NCBI GenBank assembly: GCA_024636555.1
Contig: JAGXGW010000023.1
Coordinates: 1-64,000 of the forward strand
Direction of reading: 5' to 3'
Length of the DNA stretch: 64,000 nucleotides
DNA from: Paracoccaceae bacterium
Lineage (GTDB): Bacteria; Pseudomonadota; Alphaproteobacteria; Rhodobacterales; Rhodobacteraceae
This document shows positions 16,941 to 26,540 of the stretch, in pieces. The translations under genes were made by a program, and so were the position numbers. The notes under the pieces are model-generated. The model was not told the DNA's origin. It did not search any database and worked only from the letters and a program-made list of their open reading frames with translations. The stretch's first letter is position 1, and each line of letters opens with the position of its first letter.

Positions 16941-17286
16941 CGGAGCTACCTGAGGAACGTTTCCCGCACCCCGGGCGATGAGCCGCGCCTGTCAGCTAGG
17001 CGGGCAATTTTCGACGTTCAAGTCTGTTTCTGCGCGGGATATGTCCGCGCGCGGAACAAGGCGCGCAGCGCCGCCGCGCATCGCCGGGCCGCCCCCCGGC
17101 ACGGCGATTTGGCAGATGCAGGTGCAGGTCTAGAGGTCGGGCGGATTTGGCAGGCATAAATTGCCATACCGGAAGGTGGCATCGCCGCACCGTGGCCCGA
17201 CGCTGCGCGGCTCGTTGACAGTCCGCTCAGGGCTCCGGGCAAACATGGGGAATCTTGTGTCAAGTGGCACACGCTAGAGGAACGCT
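16941..17286. other. Convergent intergenic region with no gene seen
   Basis: It separates the ends of the phosphorylase and synthase genes. It is very GC-rich with several short inverted repeats (for example CGCCT...AGGCG near 16988-17002) but no hairpin followed by a clear T-tract, and no ORF with a recognisable product. Confidence 0.45.
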
Positions 17287-18507
17287 TTACTGATATTCCT
17301 CCGCATCGCCTGCCACAGCAGAGTGCAGATCGCGCAGAAAGTCCGGATCGGCGGAATGGACGCGGTTCCAGGTCGGGATGAACGGGGTTTCGTGCGGGTT
17401 GTCCAGAAATGTCTGACCCGCGCGCATGATGTTCTCGGCGAACAGCTCGATCGAGGCTTCCTCGGCATGGCGGTCCAGTTGCAGCCCGTTCATCCTGGCA
17501 TCGGAGTGATAGGCCTCCAGCAGGTCCAGCGCGCTGCGGTAGTAGGTCGCTTTCAGCGTACGAAAGACATTGGTGGTAAACACTGTCCCGTCGGCGGCCA
17601 GCTTGCGGAAAATCGCCTTGCAGATATCCGTGGACATGCGGTTGAGGCCGGTCGTCGCATCCTCGGTGCTCAGGGACTGGTGCTTGTGGTCATAGGCATC
17701 GGCGATCTCCACCTGACAGACGGCAGAGGGCGCCAGATTGCGCCATGCTTCCGACAACACCCCGATCTCCAGCCCCCAGTCCGAGGGAATACGCAGATCG
17801 GGCAGGATATTGGTCCGCATCGCAAATTCACCCGACAGCGGATAGCGGAAGGCGCGCAGGTAATCGAGGTAATCACGGTCCCCCACGACACGCTTGAGCG
17901 CGATCAGCAGCGGGCTGACCAGTAACCGTGTGACCCGCCCGTTGAGCTTGTCCTGCCCGATCCGTGCATAATAGCCCTTGGCCAGTTGGAACGGAAAGGT
18001 CGGATTGGCCACCGGATAGATCAGCCGTGCCAGCATCTCGTTGGTATAGGTCAGGATATCGCAATCGTGGATCGCCATCACGGCGCTGTCCTGACAGCCG
18101 ATCAGATAGCCCATCGCGGTCCAGACATTCTTGCCTTTGCCTTGCTCGACGGGGCCAAGGCCCATGTTCTCCAGCCGCTTTTCAAGGTCGCGCATGCGGG
18201 GACTGTCGTTCCAGATCACCCCATGGTTCTGGCCAAGATCGGCGAAAAAGCTGCGTGCATGGCGGAACTGTTCCTCGGTTGCCTGATCCAGCCCGATGAT
18301 GATCCGGTGCAGATAGGTGACGCGGGACAGCTCGGCCAGAATGTTTGGCATCGCCTCGGTTTCAAGCTCGGAATAGAGGCAGGGCAGGATGAGCGCCATT
18401 TTCCGCGTCTGGCCAAAGGTCTCCAACTCGTAGGTGAGATCTTCGAGGGCGCGGGTCCGCAGATTGTGCAGCGTGGCGATGTGGCCGTTCTGATGAAAAT
18501 CAACCAT
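17287..18507 (-). CDS. gpgS: Glucosyl-3-phosphoglycerate synthase-like glycosyltransferase (GT81)
   Basis: From the ATG at 18507 the product is 406 aa; the track's longer frame to 18726 runs into the upstream HAD gene and is out of family. The GT-A fold shows KMALILPCLYSELE, QGKGKNVWTAMGYL, the metal-binding HDCD of AIHDCDILTYTNEM, and PLSGEFAMRTNIL, matching GpgS-type enzymes that join a glucose from NDP-glucose to 3-phosphoglycerate. The product's phosphate would be removed by the adjacent HAD enzyme, giving glucosylglycerate, an osmolyte. The ATG overlaps the HAD stop by eight bases, so translation is coupled. A mannosyl variant cannot be excluded. Confidence 0.8.
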   Translation of the reverse strand: MVDFHQNGHIATLHNLRTRALEDLTYELETFGQTRKMALILPCLYSELETEAMPNILAELSRVTYLHRIIIGLDQATEEQFRHARSFFADLGQNHGVIWNDSPRMRDLEKRLENMGLGPVEQGKGKNVWTAMGYLIGCQDSAVMAIHDCDILTYTNEMLARLIYPVANPTFPFQLAKGYYARIGQDKLNGRVTRLLVSPLLIALKRVVGDRDYLDYLRAFRYPLSGEFAMRTNILPDLRIPSDWGLEIGVLSEAWRNLAPSAVCQVEIADAYDHKHQSLSTEDATTGLNRMSTDICKAIFRKLAADGTVFTTNVFRTLKATYYRSALDLLEAYHSDARMNGLQLDRHAEEASIELFAENIMRAGQTFLDNPHETPFIPTWNRVHSADPDFLRDLHSAVAGDAEEYQ

Positions 18508-19303
18508 GAGGTTCCAGTCCTTTTTTCTGCTCAAGCCGGTCCAGCAGCGCCAGAACCGCGAAGTTCCAGCCCTGCGGGCCGGGGTCTTCAGTGCGGATGA
18601 TGCGGCCCCCCTCCTCCCCTTCGAGGGGAGGCAGGCGCGTGTGATGCGGATTGGCAATGACCACGCCGATATCGGCCGCCTCCAGCATCTCGATGTCGTT
18701 GGGGGCATCGCCAAGGGCAATGACATGACGTGGTTGATACTGCGCTGTCACCTCGGCCATCCGGTCAGCCTTTGTCTTGCCGAAAGAGAGCGTCAGGAAC
18801 CGCCCGCCCTGACGGGCGCTGATGCCCAGCCCGTCCAGCGCCGCGACAAAGGCAGCACGTGTGTCCTCGTCGCCCAGCCACAGCCCCGGCTCCGAGAAGG
18901 CGCGCGCCTTGGCGTGGGCCGCGTCATCAAGGGCAAGGCCGGTAGCTTCCACCAGCGCGGCCAAATCCATGTCGCCAAAGCCACGGAACAGCGCGCGCAG
19001 GTCTTTAGGAAGTCGGTCCAGTGCCGCGCGCAGTTTTGGATAATCCTCTGCCGGAGGCATGGCCGTGTCGTTGCTCAGCAAGCCCGCGCCGTTCTCGACG
19101 ATAGCAGGATAGGCCGTCAGCCCCATTCGTTCCTGAAACACCGCGATCTCCGCGCCCGTCTTGCTGCTGGACAAGACAACCGGCGCACCGATGGCCGCCA
19201 GCCGGTCAAGCGCGGGGCGTGCGGGCGTCCAGTCATAACTGACATGATCCAGCAAAGTCCCGTCCAGATCGGTAAAGACAACAAGCGGCGTTGATGGTGT
19301 CAT
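18500..19303 (-). CDS. HAD-family glucosyl/mannosyl-3-phosphoglycerate phosphatase
   Basis: A 267-aa HAD-IIB phosphatase: VVFTDLDGTLLDH carries both catalytic aspartates, SSSKTGAEI is motif II, and IALGDAPNDIEMLEAADIG is motif IV with its metal-binding Asp residues. The mannosyl-3-phosphoglycerate phosphatase group fits best in length and motifs. It removes the phosphate from the synthase's product. ATG 19303 (TPSTPLVVFTDL) is chosen over 19339 because family homology begins there. It overlaps the synthase gene and lies 78 bp downstream of the aldo/keto reductase gene on the same strand. Confidence 0.85.
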   Translation of the reverse strand: MTPSTPLVVFTDLDGTLLDHVSYDWTPARPALDRLAAIGAPVVLSSSKTGAEIAVFQERMGLTAYPAIVENGAGLLSNDTAMPPAEDYPKLRAALDRLPKDLRALFRGFGDMDLAALVEATGLALDDAAHAKARAFSEPGLWLGDEDTRAAFVAALDGLGISARQGGRFLTLSFGKTKADRMAEVTAQYQPRHVIALGDAPNDIEMLEAADIGVVIANPHHTRLPPLEGEEGGRIIRTEDPGPQGWNFAVLALLDRLEQKKGLEPHG

Positions 19304-19381
19304 GGCCCCAAGTGTCACGGGACCATGCCAAAGCTGCAAGGGGGAAAAGGCGCGCGGCCATGTGTTTTTCCCCGCCCGAGG

Positions 19382-20395
19382 CTAACAATACCCTTCGACG
19401 CCGATCCGTTGATCAGACGAGTATCTTTCACCATGCGCCCAGCCGACGGGCAGGACGTGATCAATCGCCCGCAGGATGTCGTCTGTCATGGCGAAGGCGC
19501 TGCCGGCCACGCAATCGGCCAGATGGTCGGCCTTGCGTGTGCCCGGAATCGGGACGAGTTGTGCGCCCTGCGCCAGACACCATGCAATCGCCAATGCGGC
19601 GGGTGTGGTGCCCAGTTCCTGCGCCAACTGCCGGAAGGCGGAAACCTTGATCAGGTTGTGGCCGAGGTTGGGCTCCTGAAACCGCGGGTTGGGAATGCGG
19701 AAATCGCCCTTGCCGAACCGTGCGGGGTCCGGCGCGGTGGAGGTGAACATCCCGCGGCCCACGGGCGAAAACGGCACGAAGGTCACGCCCAGTTCCGCGC
19801 AGGTCTGGATCAGGCCCAGTTCCGGCTGGCGGGTCCAGAGCGAGTATTCGCTTTGCACCGCATCCACCGGCCCGATGGCCGCAGCCCGCCGCAGGCTGGC
19901 AGGCGCGATTTCCGAAAACCCGATGCCCCCGATCTTGCCCTCTGCCTTGAAGGCCAGCAGCGTCTCCATCACCTCTTCGATCTCGATACGCGGATCGCGG
20001 CGGTGGATGTAGTAGAGCTCGACGTGGTCCAGCCCCAGACGGGTCAGCGACGCATCGAGCGATGAGCGCAGATAGTCCTTGGTGTTGTTGAAGCCGCGCT
20101 TGCCGGTCTCGGGGTCACGGTCGATCCCGCCCTTGGTGGCAATGGTGAAATGGCCGGGCCTGTCTTTGAGATATGTGCCGATGATCGTCTCGGATACGCC
20201 CATCCCGTAGACATCGGCGGTATCGAGAAAATCGACACCCATGTCCCGTGCGGCGGTCAGTGTCTCATGGGCCTCGGCCTCGGATGTGGGGCCGTAGGCT
20301 CCGCCAAAGCTCCAACATCCCAGCCCGACCTCGGCAACTGTTTTTCCATCCTGACGAATACGGCGCGTTTTCAACCTGAACCCCTTCCGGTGCAT
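19382..20395 (-). CDS. Aldo/keto reductase
   Basis: A 337-aa (alpha/beta)8 aldo/keto reductase. The catalytic tetrad is visible: Asp of FLDTADVYG, Tyr of the same stretch, Lys of TIATKGGIDRD, and His of LYYIHRRDPR; the cofactor site near IPGTRKADHL favours NADPH. This type (YakC/PcpD/AKR13-like) reduces diverse aldehydes and ketones. It precedes the HAD and GpgS genes in the same direction, so it may be the first gene of that operon, but a chemical link to glucosylglycerate is not shown. Confidence 0.82.
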   Translation of the reverse strand: MHRKGFRLKTRRIRQDGKTVAEVGLGCWSFGGAYGPTSEAEAHETLTAARDMGVDFLDTADVYGMGVSETIIGTYLKDRPGHFTIATKGGIDRDPETGKRGFNNTKDYLRSSLDASLTRLGLDHVELYYIHRRDPRIEIEEVMETLLAFKAEGKIGGIGFSEIAPASLRRAAAIGPVDAVQSEYSLWTRQPELGLIQTCAELGVTFVPFSPVGRGMFTSTAPDPARFGKGDFRIPNPRFQEPNLGHNLIKVSAFRQLAQELGTTPAALAIAWCLAQGAQLVPIPGTRKADHLADCVAGSAFAMTDDILRAIDHVLPVGWAHGERYSSDQRIGVEGYC

Positions 20396-20560
20396 ATTTC
20401 TTTGTCATCGGGACAGTCTATCAAAGAAAGTCGGGGGGGAAACAGAGGTTGATCGGTTTCGCCGCTTTGGGTGTAAAGGTGTGGACAGCAAGAGCGCCTT
20501 TGGGTGAGCGACGTCATTCGATGCAACCATATGAATTTTTGAACAGGGAGATTGAAGGAA

Positions 20561-20866
20561 ATGCGGAGCGAGGAAGACAAGATCTCAGGCCGATTGAGCG
20601 GTGAACAGATCGAGCCGGACCAACCGGACAATATGTTGTTGCGGCTGATCTATATGGTGCTGATCGCCGTCATGATCTCGGTCGAGCAGACGGTGCTGGG
20701 GGTGGCCACGGTTGTCCAGTTTGTCGTGATGCTGGTGAACAACAATCAACCGAACCCGCGTCTGGCCGATTTCGGAACCGACCTCGGCATCTGGATCGCC
20801 AAGGCAGCGCGCTACCAGACGGCGGCAAGCAATGTCAAACCCTGGCCTTGGACCGAGCTGGACTGA
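20561..20866 (+). CDS. DUF4389 domain membrane protein
   Basis: A 101-aa protein with one or two hydrophobic segments (LLRLIYMVLIAVMISV, TVVQFVVMLVNN) and the end PWPWTELD, the hallmark of DUF4389 (a family of small inner-membrane proteins, often in lipase-rich operons). ATG 20561, behind AAGGA, is used rather than the TTG of the track. Function is unknown. It lies alone on the plus strand, divergent from the aldo/keto reductase gene. Confidence 0.75.
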   Translation: MRSEEDKISGRLSGEQIEPDQPDNMLLRLIYMVLIAVMISVEQTVLGVATVVQFVVMLVNNNQPNPRLADFGTDLGIWIAKAARYQTAASNVKPWPWTELD

Positions 20867-20979
20867 GGTGGCCCCGCCAATCCGCCCTTGTTTTCGTTCA
20901 TCTGCGAACAACCTTGCCGCCAACTGGTGCATCGCGTTAGTCTTGCGCGCAGATGACGGGATAAGGGAAAGTGTGACAG

Positions 20980-21777
20980 ATGAAGGATTTAGAGGGCCGC
21001 AAGGCGCTGGTGACCGGCTCTGCCACCGGCTTGGGACGGTCGATTGCCGTGAAGCTGGCCGCGCGCGGGGCGGATGTCATCATCAACTACGCACGCTCAA
21101 GCGCCGAGGCCGAGGAGGCCGCAGAACTGTGCCGCGCCGAAGGGGTGCAGGTGCAGGTGGTCAAGGCCAATGTCGCCGATCCGGACGGTTGCAAGGCGCT
21201 GGCCGTGGCGGCGCAGGCTTGGGGCCAGCTTGATATTCTGGTCAACAACGCGGGCATCACCCGCCATGCACGCGACCATTCGGACCTCGATGCCCTTTCC
21301 AAGGGTGACTTCATGGACATCTACGAGGTCAATGTCGTCGGTCCCTACCTGATGCTCCAAGCGACGAAACCCCTGCTTCAGGCCGCGCATGCGAAAAGCG
21401 GCCGGTCGAGCACGGTGCTCAACACATCCTCCATCGCCGGGGTCCGGGGGGTCGGCTCCTCTGTCGCCTATGCCGCCTCCAAGGGGGCGCTCAACACGAT
21501 GACGCTGTCGCTGGCCCGCGCGCTGGCCCCTGCGATCCGCGTGAACGCGATCTGCCCCGGCTTCATCGGGACGCGCTGGTTCAAGGATACGATGGACGAG
21601 GCGAAGTACGCCGATACCATCCGCCGGATCGAGACGCTGACGCCGCTGGCCGCCGCCTCCGGCCCCGACGATATTGCGGATGCGGCGCTGTTTTTCCTCT
21701 CGGATGCGTCGCGCCATGTGACGGGCGAGATGCTGCTCGTGGACGCTGGTATGCATCTGGGCAAACTCAGGGACTGA
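20980..21777 (+). CDS. SDR oxidoreductase, FabG-like
   Basis: A 265-aa classical SDR: VTGSATGLGRSI loop, NNAGIT, Ser of LNTSSIAGVRG, and YAASK with the catalytic Tyr and Lys; ICPGFIGTRW and ADAALFFLSDASRHVTGEMLLVDAG match 3-oxoacyl-ACP reductase-like enzymes. It probably reduces a keto group with NAD(P)H, but a generic annotation is all the sequence gives. The next gene is an M20 deacylase 109 bp downstream on the same strand. Confidence 0.82.
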   Translation: MKDLEGRKALVTGSATGLGRSIAVKLAARGADVIINYARSSAEAEEAAELCRAEGVQVQVVKANVADPDGCKALAVAAQAWGQLDILVNNAGITRHARDHSDLDALSKGDFMDIYEVNVVGPYLMLQATKPLLQAAHAKSGRSSTVLNTSSIAGVRGVGSSVAYAASKGALNTMTLSLARALAPAIRVNAICPGFIGTRWFKDTMDEAKYADTIRRIETLTPLAAASGPDDIADAALFFLSDASRHVTGEMLLVDAGMHLGKLRD

Positions 21778-21886
21778 GCCTATGCCAGCCATAGTCTTTG
21801 CCAAAGCCTGCCGCGTGGGGCAGCGTTGACAGTTCTGTCCGGTTAGGGCCACGCTTGCGCCAAACATACCGGAACTGGAGAAGACC

Positions 21887-23176
21887 ATGCCTGTCAGCGA
21901 CGAACTGCGTGCCGCGATCGAAGCCTCGGTGGATGAAGGGTTTGACGCGCAGATCGCCTATACGCGCAAACTCGTCAATTTTCCGTCGCAGCGCGGGGAA
22001 GAGTTTGCCGTGCAGGACTTCCTGTTTCAGGACTGGAAAGAACGCGGCTTCACGATGGACCGTTTCCATATGAACGAAGCCGAGATCACCGCCCACGAGG
22101 GCGGCGCGCCGTTCTCGGAGGATCATTCGCAGGCGCCCATCGTTGTGGGCATCCATCATCCCAAGGCGGAAACCGGGCGCTCGTTGATCCTGCAACACCA
22201 TGTCGATGTTGTGCCCGTTGGCCCTACGGATATGTGGGAAAAAGCGCCCTATGGCGGGGAGATCGTCGGCGACTGGATGTATGGTCGCGGCTCCGGCGAT
22301 ATGAAGGCGGGCGCGGCGGCCAATGTCTTTGCGCTGGAGGCGCTCAAACGGATCGGGCTGCAACCTGCCGCCACGGTCTATCTGCAATCTGTCGTAGAGG
22401 AGGAATCCACCGGAAACGGTGCGATGCAGACTTTCCTGCGCGGTTATACGGCGGACGCCGCCCTGATCCCCGAACCGGAGGGCGACAAGCTGGTGCGCGC
22501 CTGCGCTGGTGTTTTGTGGTTCTCGGTCGAGGTGCGCGGCGTGCCGGTGCATGTCCGCGAGATGGGTGAGGGGGCCAATGCGATCGATGCCGCTTACCGC
22601 GTGATCGGCGCGCTGCGCGAGATCGAGGCCAAGTGGAACGGCGAGAAAGACCAGCATCCCGAGTTCCTGAGCGAGCAACACCCGATCAACCTGAACATCG
22701 GCAAGATCGCGGGTGGCGACTGGGGCTCGTCCGTGCCCGCATGGTGCCGCTTTCAGGCGCGTATCGCGATCTATGCGGGGCAGAACGCCGCCGCAAAGCT
22801 CCGCGAGATCGAGGACCACGTCGCCGCTTTCGCACGGCAGGACCGCTTTTTGTCGCAAAACCCGCCGCAGATCGTGCAGAACGGGTTTAACGCTGAAGGC
22901 TATGTGCTGGAACCCGGATCCGACGCGGAAAACGTGCTTGCGACAGCACACGAGGCAGCCTTTGGCGCACCGTTGGAGACGATGACGACACCCGCCTATC
23001 TGGATGCGCGGGTCTATGCGCTTTACAACAACATTCCCACGCTCTGCTACGGCCCGGTCTCGCGCAATATCCACGGCTTTGACGAATGCGTCAGCCTGTC
23101 ATCCCTGCGCAAGGTGACCAAGGCGATGGCGCTTTTCGTGGCCGACTGGTGCGGGACAGAGCCTGTCGCTGACTAA
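21887..23176 (+). CDS. M20 family ArgE/DapE-type deacylase
   Basis: A 429-aa dinuclear zinc hydrolase. The first zinc motif is ILQHHVDVVPVG, the bridging Asp is in YGRGSGDMKAGAAAN, and the catalytic Glu pair is VVEEESTGNG; the last ligand His is in NIHGFDECV. A lid/dimerisation domain separates these blocks. The family removes acyl groups from N-acyl amino acids (ArgE, DapE, and acetyl- or formyl-amino-acid deacylases). The specific substrate is not clear. A ribosome site with GGAG precedes the ATG. Confidence 0.85.
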   Translation: MPVSDELRAAIEASVDEGFDAQIAYTRKLVNFPSQRGEEFAVQDFLFQDWKERGFTMDRFHMNEAEITAHEGGAPFSEDHSQAPIVVGIHHPKAETGRSLILQHHVDVVPVGPTDMWEKAPYGGEIVGDWMYGRGSGDMKAGAAANVFALEALKRIGLQPAATVYLQSVVEEESTGNGAMQTFLRGYTADAALIPEPEGDKLVRACAGVLWFSVEVRGVPVHVREMGEGANAIDAAYRVIGALREIEAKWNGEKDQHPEFLSEQHPINLNIGKIAGGDWGSSVPAWCRFQARIAIYAGQNAAAKLREIEDHVAAFARQDRFLSQNPPQIVQNGFNAEGYVLEPGSDAENVLATAHEAAFGAPLETMTTPAYLDARVYALYNNIPTLCYGPVSRNIHGFDECVSLSSLRKVTKAMALFVADWCGTEPVAD

Positions 23177-23237
23177 AGGTTTCACGCGCTGACATTGCGG
23201 TGAGGCTGATTGCGCAGCAAGGGCGAGGCGCCCCCGA

Positions 23238-23861
23238 TCACACCTTGGGCGGGCGGCTTTTGTAGACCGGAAGCCGCCAGCCAAAGGCCAGCGATCCGGC
23301 GCGCAGAATCCATGTCACCAGCGCGCAGGTGACCAGCACGATCAGCGCATGTGCGCCCAGTTCACGCGCGACCAAAGCCGCCGCCGCGCCCGCAAAGGCG
23401 GCGGTTGCATAAAGCTCGCCCTTTTTCAGAACCAGCGGCACCTCGTTGCAGACCACGTCACGCATCAGCCCGCCCAGACAGCCGGTGATGATGCCCATGA
23501 TCACGACGATGGCGGCGGGTTGCTCCATCCCCATCGCCACACCGACGCCCGCCGGCACGGCAACCGCCAGCGCCAGACTGTCCAGCCAGATCAGCGCGCG
23601 GTAGCGGCTTTCCAGCAGATGCGCGGTAAAGAACACCACAAGGGCAGCGGTGCAGGCGATGGCGATATAGGTCGGCTCGGCCACCCAGAACACCAGATCC
23701 CGGTTGAGCAGCACATCGCGCAACGTGCCGCCGCCCACGGCTGTCAGGCAGGCGATGAAGAAAAAGCCCACGATATCAAGCTGCGCGCGCGAGGCGACCA
23801 GCGCGCCTGTCAGCGCAAAGACCAGCACCGCCGCATAGTCGAGCAGCATCAGCAGGGTCAC
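23238..23861 (-). CDS. Trimeric intracellular cation (TRIC) channel family protein
   Basis: A 207-aa, seven-helix inner-membrane protein of two similar halves, each with the conserved glycine motif of UPF0126/[17 protein letters not shown] and [15 protein letters not shown]. Bacterial TRIC homologues form trimers with a pore for potassium or sodium. The gene is first downstream of rnhA on the minus strand: the stop of rnhA overlaps its start by ATGA (23858-23861), so it belongs to the rnhA-ispH run of genes. Confidence 0.85.
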   Translation of the reverse strand: MTLLMLLDYAAVLVFALTGALVASRAQLDIVGFFFIACLTAVGGGTLRDVLLNRDLVFWVAEPTYIAIACTAALVVFFTAHLLESRYRALIWLDSLALAVAVPAGVGVAMGMEQPAAIVVIMGIITGCLGGLMRDVVCNEVPLVLKKGELYATAAFAGAAAALVARELGAHALIVLVTCALVTWILRAGSLAFGWRLPVYKSRPPKV

Positions 23862-24328
23862 TGGCCAGCCTTTGCGGCAACCTTGAACGGGGCCATGCCC
23901 GCGCGGGCGAGTTCATCGGCGCGCTCGTTCTCGGGGTGGCCTGCATGGCCCTTGACCCATTCCCACGTCACCTTGTGACGCGCCTGTGCGGTGTCCAGCC
24001 GTTGCCAGAGTTCGACATTCTTGACGGGCTTTTTATCCGCCGTGCGCCAGCCGTTCCGTTTCCAGCCGTGAATCCATGTGGTCACGCCGTTCTTTACATA
24101 GGCGCTGTCGGTGACGATGGTGATCTCGCTGTCACGCTCCAGCGCCTCCAGCGCGTGGATCGCGGCCAGCAGTTCCATACGGTTGTTGGTGGTCAGCGCC
24201 TCGCCGCCGTTCAGTTCGCGTTCCTTGATGATCTGCCCGTCCCGCACCGCGCGCATCAGCGTGCCCCAGCCACCGGGGCCGGGATTGCCGGAGCAGGCCC
24301 CGTCTGTATAGGCGTAAAGGCGGGTCAT
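23858..24328 (-). CDS. rnhA: Ribonuclease HI
   Basis: A 156-aa enzyme, the normal size of RNase HI, that cuts the RNA strand of RNA-DNA hybrids at Okazaki primers and R-loops. The four acidic residues are visible: Asp of [16 protein letters not shown], Glu of [13 protein letters not shown], Asp of [11 protein letters not shown] and Asp of ERADELAR. The start at 24328 ([10 protein letters not shown]) is used; the longer frame to 24379 enters the GST gene. It overlaps the GST stop by ATGA and the TRIC start similarly. Confidence 0.95.
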   Translation of the reverse strand: MTRLYAYTDGACSGNPGPGGWGTLMRAVRDGQIIKERELNGGEALTTNNRMELLAAIHALEALERDSEITIVTDSAYVKNGVTTWIHGWKRNGWRTADKKPVKNVELWQRLDTAQARHKVTWEWVKGHAGHPENERADELARAGMAPFKVAAKAGQ

Positions 24329-24945
24329 GGTTGGTGCTCCAACGTGATATAGCCGGGCAGGGCGGTGATACGCGCGCACCAGCCGTTGATGCGGGGAAAG
24401 CGGTCCATGTCATAGCCTCCGCGCGTGCCTGCTGTGCAGGTATAGCCGTAAAGCGCGATATCGGCGATGGTCGGTGTTGTGCCGCAAAACCAGTCGCGGT
24501 CTTGCAGAGCATCCTCCATCAACGCCAGCAGGGCGTGTCCTTCGTCCAGCAGGGCCGCCATCCGTTCCGGCGTGGCCAGATGCGCGCGTTCAGGATAGCA
24601 AAGCAGCGCGGCGCGCACGGCAATCACCGGCTCGTGGCGGTTCTGCTCGAAGAACATCCATGCCAGCATCTGCGCTTGCGCGAAAGGATCGGCAGGCACC
24701 CAGTTGGTGCCCGCGCCCAGATACCACAGGATCGCATCGGATTCGTTCAGCACCCGCCCGTCGGCCAGATGCAGCACAGGCAACTTGCCCAGCGGGGCTT
24801 TGCCCTCGGCTTTCGCCGCGCTCAGCGCATCCGATCCCGCCTCGCAGGGGATATGGGTATAGGACCGCCCCAGAAGCGCCAGCAACAGCCGCACCTTGTA
24901 GCTGTTACCGGAGGAAGGCATCGAATAAAGGTTCATCTGGGTCAT
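24325..24945 (-). CDS. Glutathione S-transferase family protein
   Basis: A 206-aa protein with the thioredoxin-like N-terminus of soluble GSTs ([22 protein letters not shown], Ser near residue 9 as the likely glutathione-activating residue), the cis-Pro stretch [21 protein letters not shown], and an all-helical C-domain. It probably conjugates or reduces with glutathione; the class is not certain. The start at 24945 is chosen over upstream ATGs because the fold begins there. Its stop overlaps the rnhA start. Confidence 0.85.
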   Translation of the reverse strand: MTQMNLYSMPSSGNSYKVRLLLALLGRSYTHIPCEAGSDALSAAKAEGKAPLGKLPVLHLADGRVLNESDAILWYLGAGTNWVPADPFAQAQMLAWMFFEQNRHEPVIAVRAALLCYPERAHLATPERMAALLDEGHALLALMEDALQDRDWFCGTTPTIADIALYGYTCTAGTRGGYDMDRFPRINGWCARITALPGYITLEHQP

Positions 24946-24978
24946 GGGTGCTCCGTCGGCATGGTTCATCCCCATATG

Positions 24979-25434
24979 TCAGTCGAAGGCCACGACCGCC
25001 AGACAGATGAGAACGATTGCGCTCAAAAGCACGCGCAGGTGCATCCACCATGCGGGGGCCAGCCCTTGCCTCCAGAACATCCAGTCCAGCAACAACAGTC
25101 CGGCAAATCCTGCCATCAGGTTGACCGCCGCGCCGGTTGGCCCGCCACCTGTCATGAAAAAGGCCCAGAGCGCCGGTATCACCGACAGCACATAGCCTGA
25201 CATTGCAACCGCGCCGCTTGCCTTGGTCGCAAAACCCCACAGCACGCCAGACATGAAGGACAGGATGATCGCGCCGTAGAACAGGCCGACATAGGGGCCG
25301 GTAAACCGGCCGCCCAAGGTCTGCGCGCTCCACAAGCCCAGCGGCTCGGAGATCACGGTCAGCGCGCCCCAGACAAACGGGATCAGACCGGCAAGGCCCA
25401 GCAGCAGGGCGGAACGGGGAACGGGGTGCATCAT
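24979..25434 (-). CDS. DUF3429 membrane protein
   Basis: A 151-aa protein with about five membrane helices (ALLLGLAGLIPFVWGAL, LFYGAIILSFMSGVLWGF, GYVLSVIPALWAFFM and two more), fitting DUF3429, a small inner-membrane family of unknown function. It lies between ispH (six-base gap) and the GST gene, all on the minus strand, in a conserved-looking ispH-DUF3429-GST-rnhA run. Confidence 0.82.
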   Translation of the reverse strand: MMHPVPRSALLLGLAGLIPFVWGALTVISEPLGLWSAQTLGGRFTGPYVGLFYGAIILSFMSGVLWGFATKASGAVAMSGYVLSVIPALWAFFMTGGGPTGAAVNLMAGFAGLLLLDWMFWRQGLAPAWWMHLRVLLSAIVLICLAVVAFD

Positions 25435-25439
25435 CCGCT

Positions 25440-26390
25440 TCAGGCCGGTTGCCGCAAGACGCGGGGCACTTTGAACTCGACATTTTCTTCGGCGGTGACG
25501 ACCTGTTCCACGGTGAGGTCGAAGCGGTCGCGGAACGCATCCACGACCTCGGTGATCAGCACGTCGGGCGCGGAAGCACCTGCGGTGATGCCGATGCTCG
25601 AGATCCCCTCCAGCGCGCGCCAGTCGATATCGGTGGCGCGCTGGACAAGCTGGGCATAACCGCAGCCTGCCCGCGCGCCCACTTCGACCAGCCGGCGCGA
25701 GTTGGACGAATTGGGCGCCCCGACAACCAGCATCGCGTCACATCTCGGGGCCATGGCCTTGACCGCTTCCTGCCGGTTGGTGGTGGCGTAGCAGATGTCT
25801 TCCTTGTGCGGGCCGACAATGGCGGGAAAGCGGGCTTTCAGCGCCGCGACCACATCGGCGGTGTCATCGACAGACAGCGTCGTCTGCGTGACAAAGGCCA
25901 GCTTTGCCGGATCGCGCACGGTCAGGCCCGGCACATCCTGCGGTGTTTCCACCAGCAGCACCTCGCCCGCAGGCAACTGGCCCATCGTACCGACAGTTTC
26001 GGGATGCCCCGCATGGCCGATCATCACGATCTGCAGCCCGTTCTGGTGATGCCGCTCCGCCTCGATATGGACCTTGCTGACCAGCGGGCAGGTGGCATCG
26101 ACATAGATCATCTCGCGCGCGGCGGCAGCGGCGGGCACGGATTTCGGCACGCCGTGGGCCGAGAATATCACCGGCCGGTCGCCCGGCACGTCGTCCAGTT
26201 CCTCCACAAACACGGCCCCCTTGGCGCGCAGCCCGTCGACCACGAACTTATTATGCACGATCTCGTGGCGCACGAATACCGGCGGGCCCCATTTCTCGAG
26301 CGCCAGTTCGACGATCTTGATGGCGCGGTCCACGCCTGCGCAGAAGCCGCGGGGCGCTGCGAGATAAAGGGTAAGGGGCGGTTTGGTCAT
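25440..26390 (-). CDS. ispH: 4-hydroxy-3-methylbut-2-enyl diphosphate reductase
   Basis: A 316-aa [4Fe-4S] enzyme, last step of the MEP pathway, making IPP and DMAPP. The three cluster cysteines are in [23 protein letters not shown] and [10 protein letters not shown]; His of VRHEIVHNK and of [11 protein letters not shown], and [12 protein letters not shown] bind the diphosphate. ATG 26390 ([14 protein letters not shown]) is preferred over 26450, which adds residues outside the family. It starts the minus-strand run that continues through DUF3429, GST, rnhA and TRIC. Confidence 0.96.
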   Translation of the reverse strand: MTKPPLTLYLAAPRGFCAGVDRAIKIVELALEKWGPPVFVRHEIVHNKFVVDGLRAKGAVFVEELDDVPGDRPVIFSAHGVPKSVPAAAAAREMIYVDATCPLVSKVHIEAERHHQNGLQIVMIGHAGHPETVGTMGQLPAGEVLLVETPQDVPGLTVRDPAKLAFVTQTTLSVDDTADVVAALKARFPAIVGPHKEDICYATTNRQEAVKAMAPRCDAMLVVGAPNSSNSRRLVEVGARAGCGYAQLVQRATDIDWRALEGISSIGITAGASAPDVLITEVVDAFRDRFDLTVEQVVTAEENVEFKVPRVLRQPA

Positions 26391-26540
26391 AGCGGTCTCC
26401 TGTTGGAACAGAGGTAAGGCTTGATGCGCTGCGGGTCCAGCCCCCAGCAATGACCGCGCCAGTACGTCACGCTGCCGTGATTTGCCGAGGCGGTCGGTTC
26501 CGCCGATAGTGCCGCTTCATGTTTTCGGGGTATCAGGCGG

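Noticed and set aside
18508-18726. Upstream extension of the GpgS-like gene
   Set aside because: It lies inside the HAD gene and its translation is low-complexity shadow.
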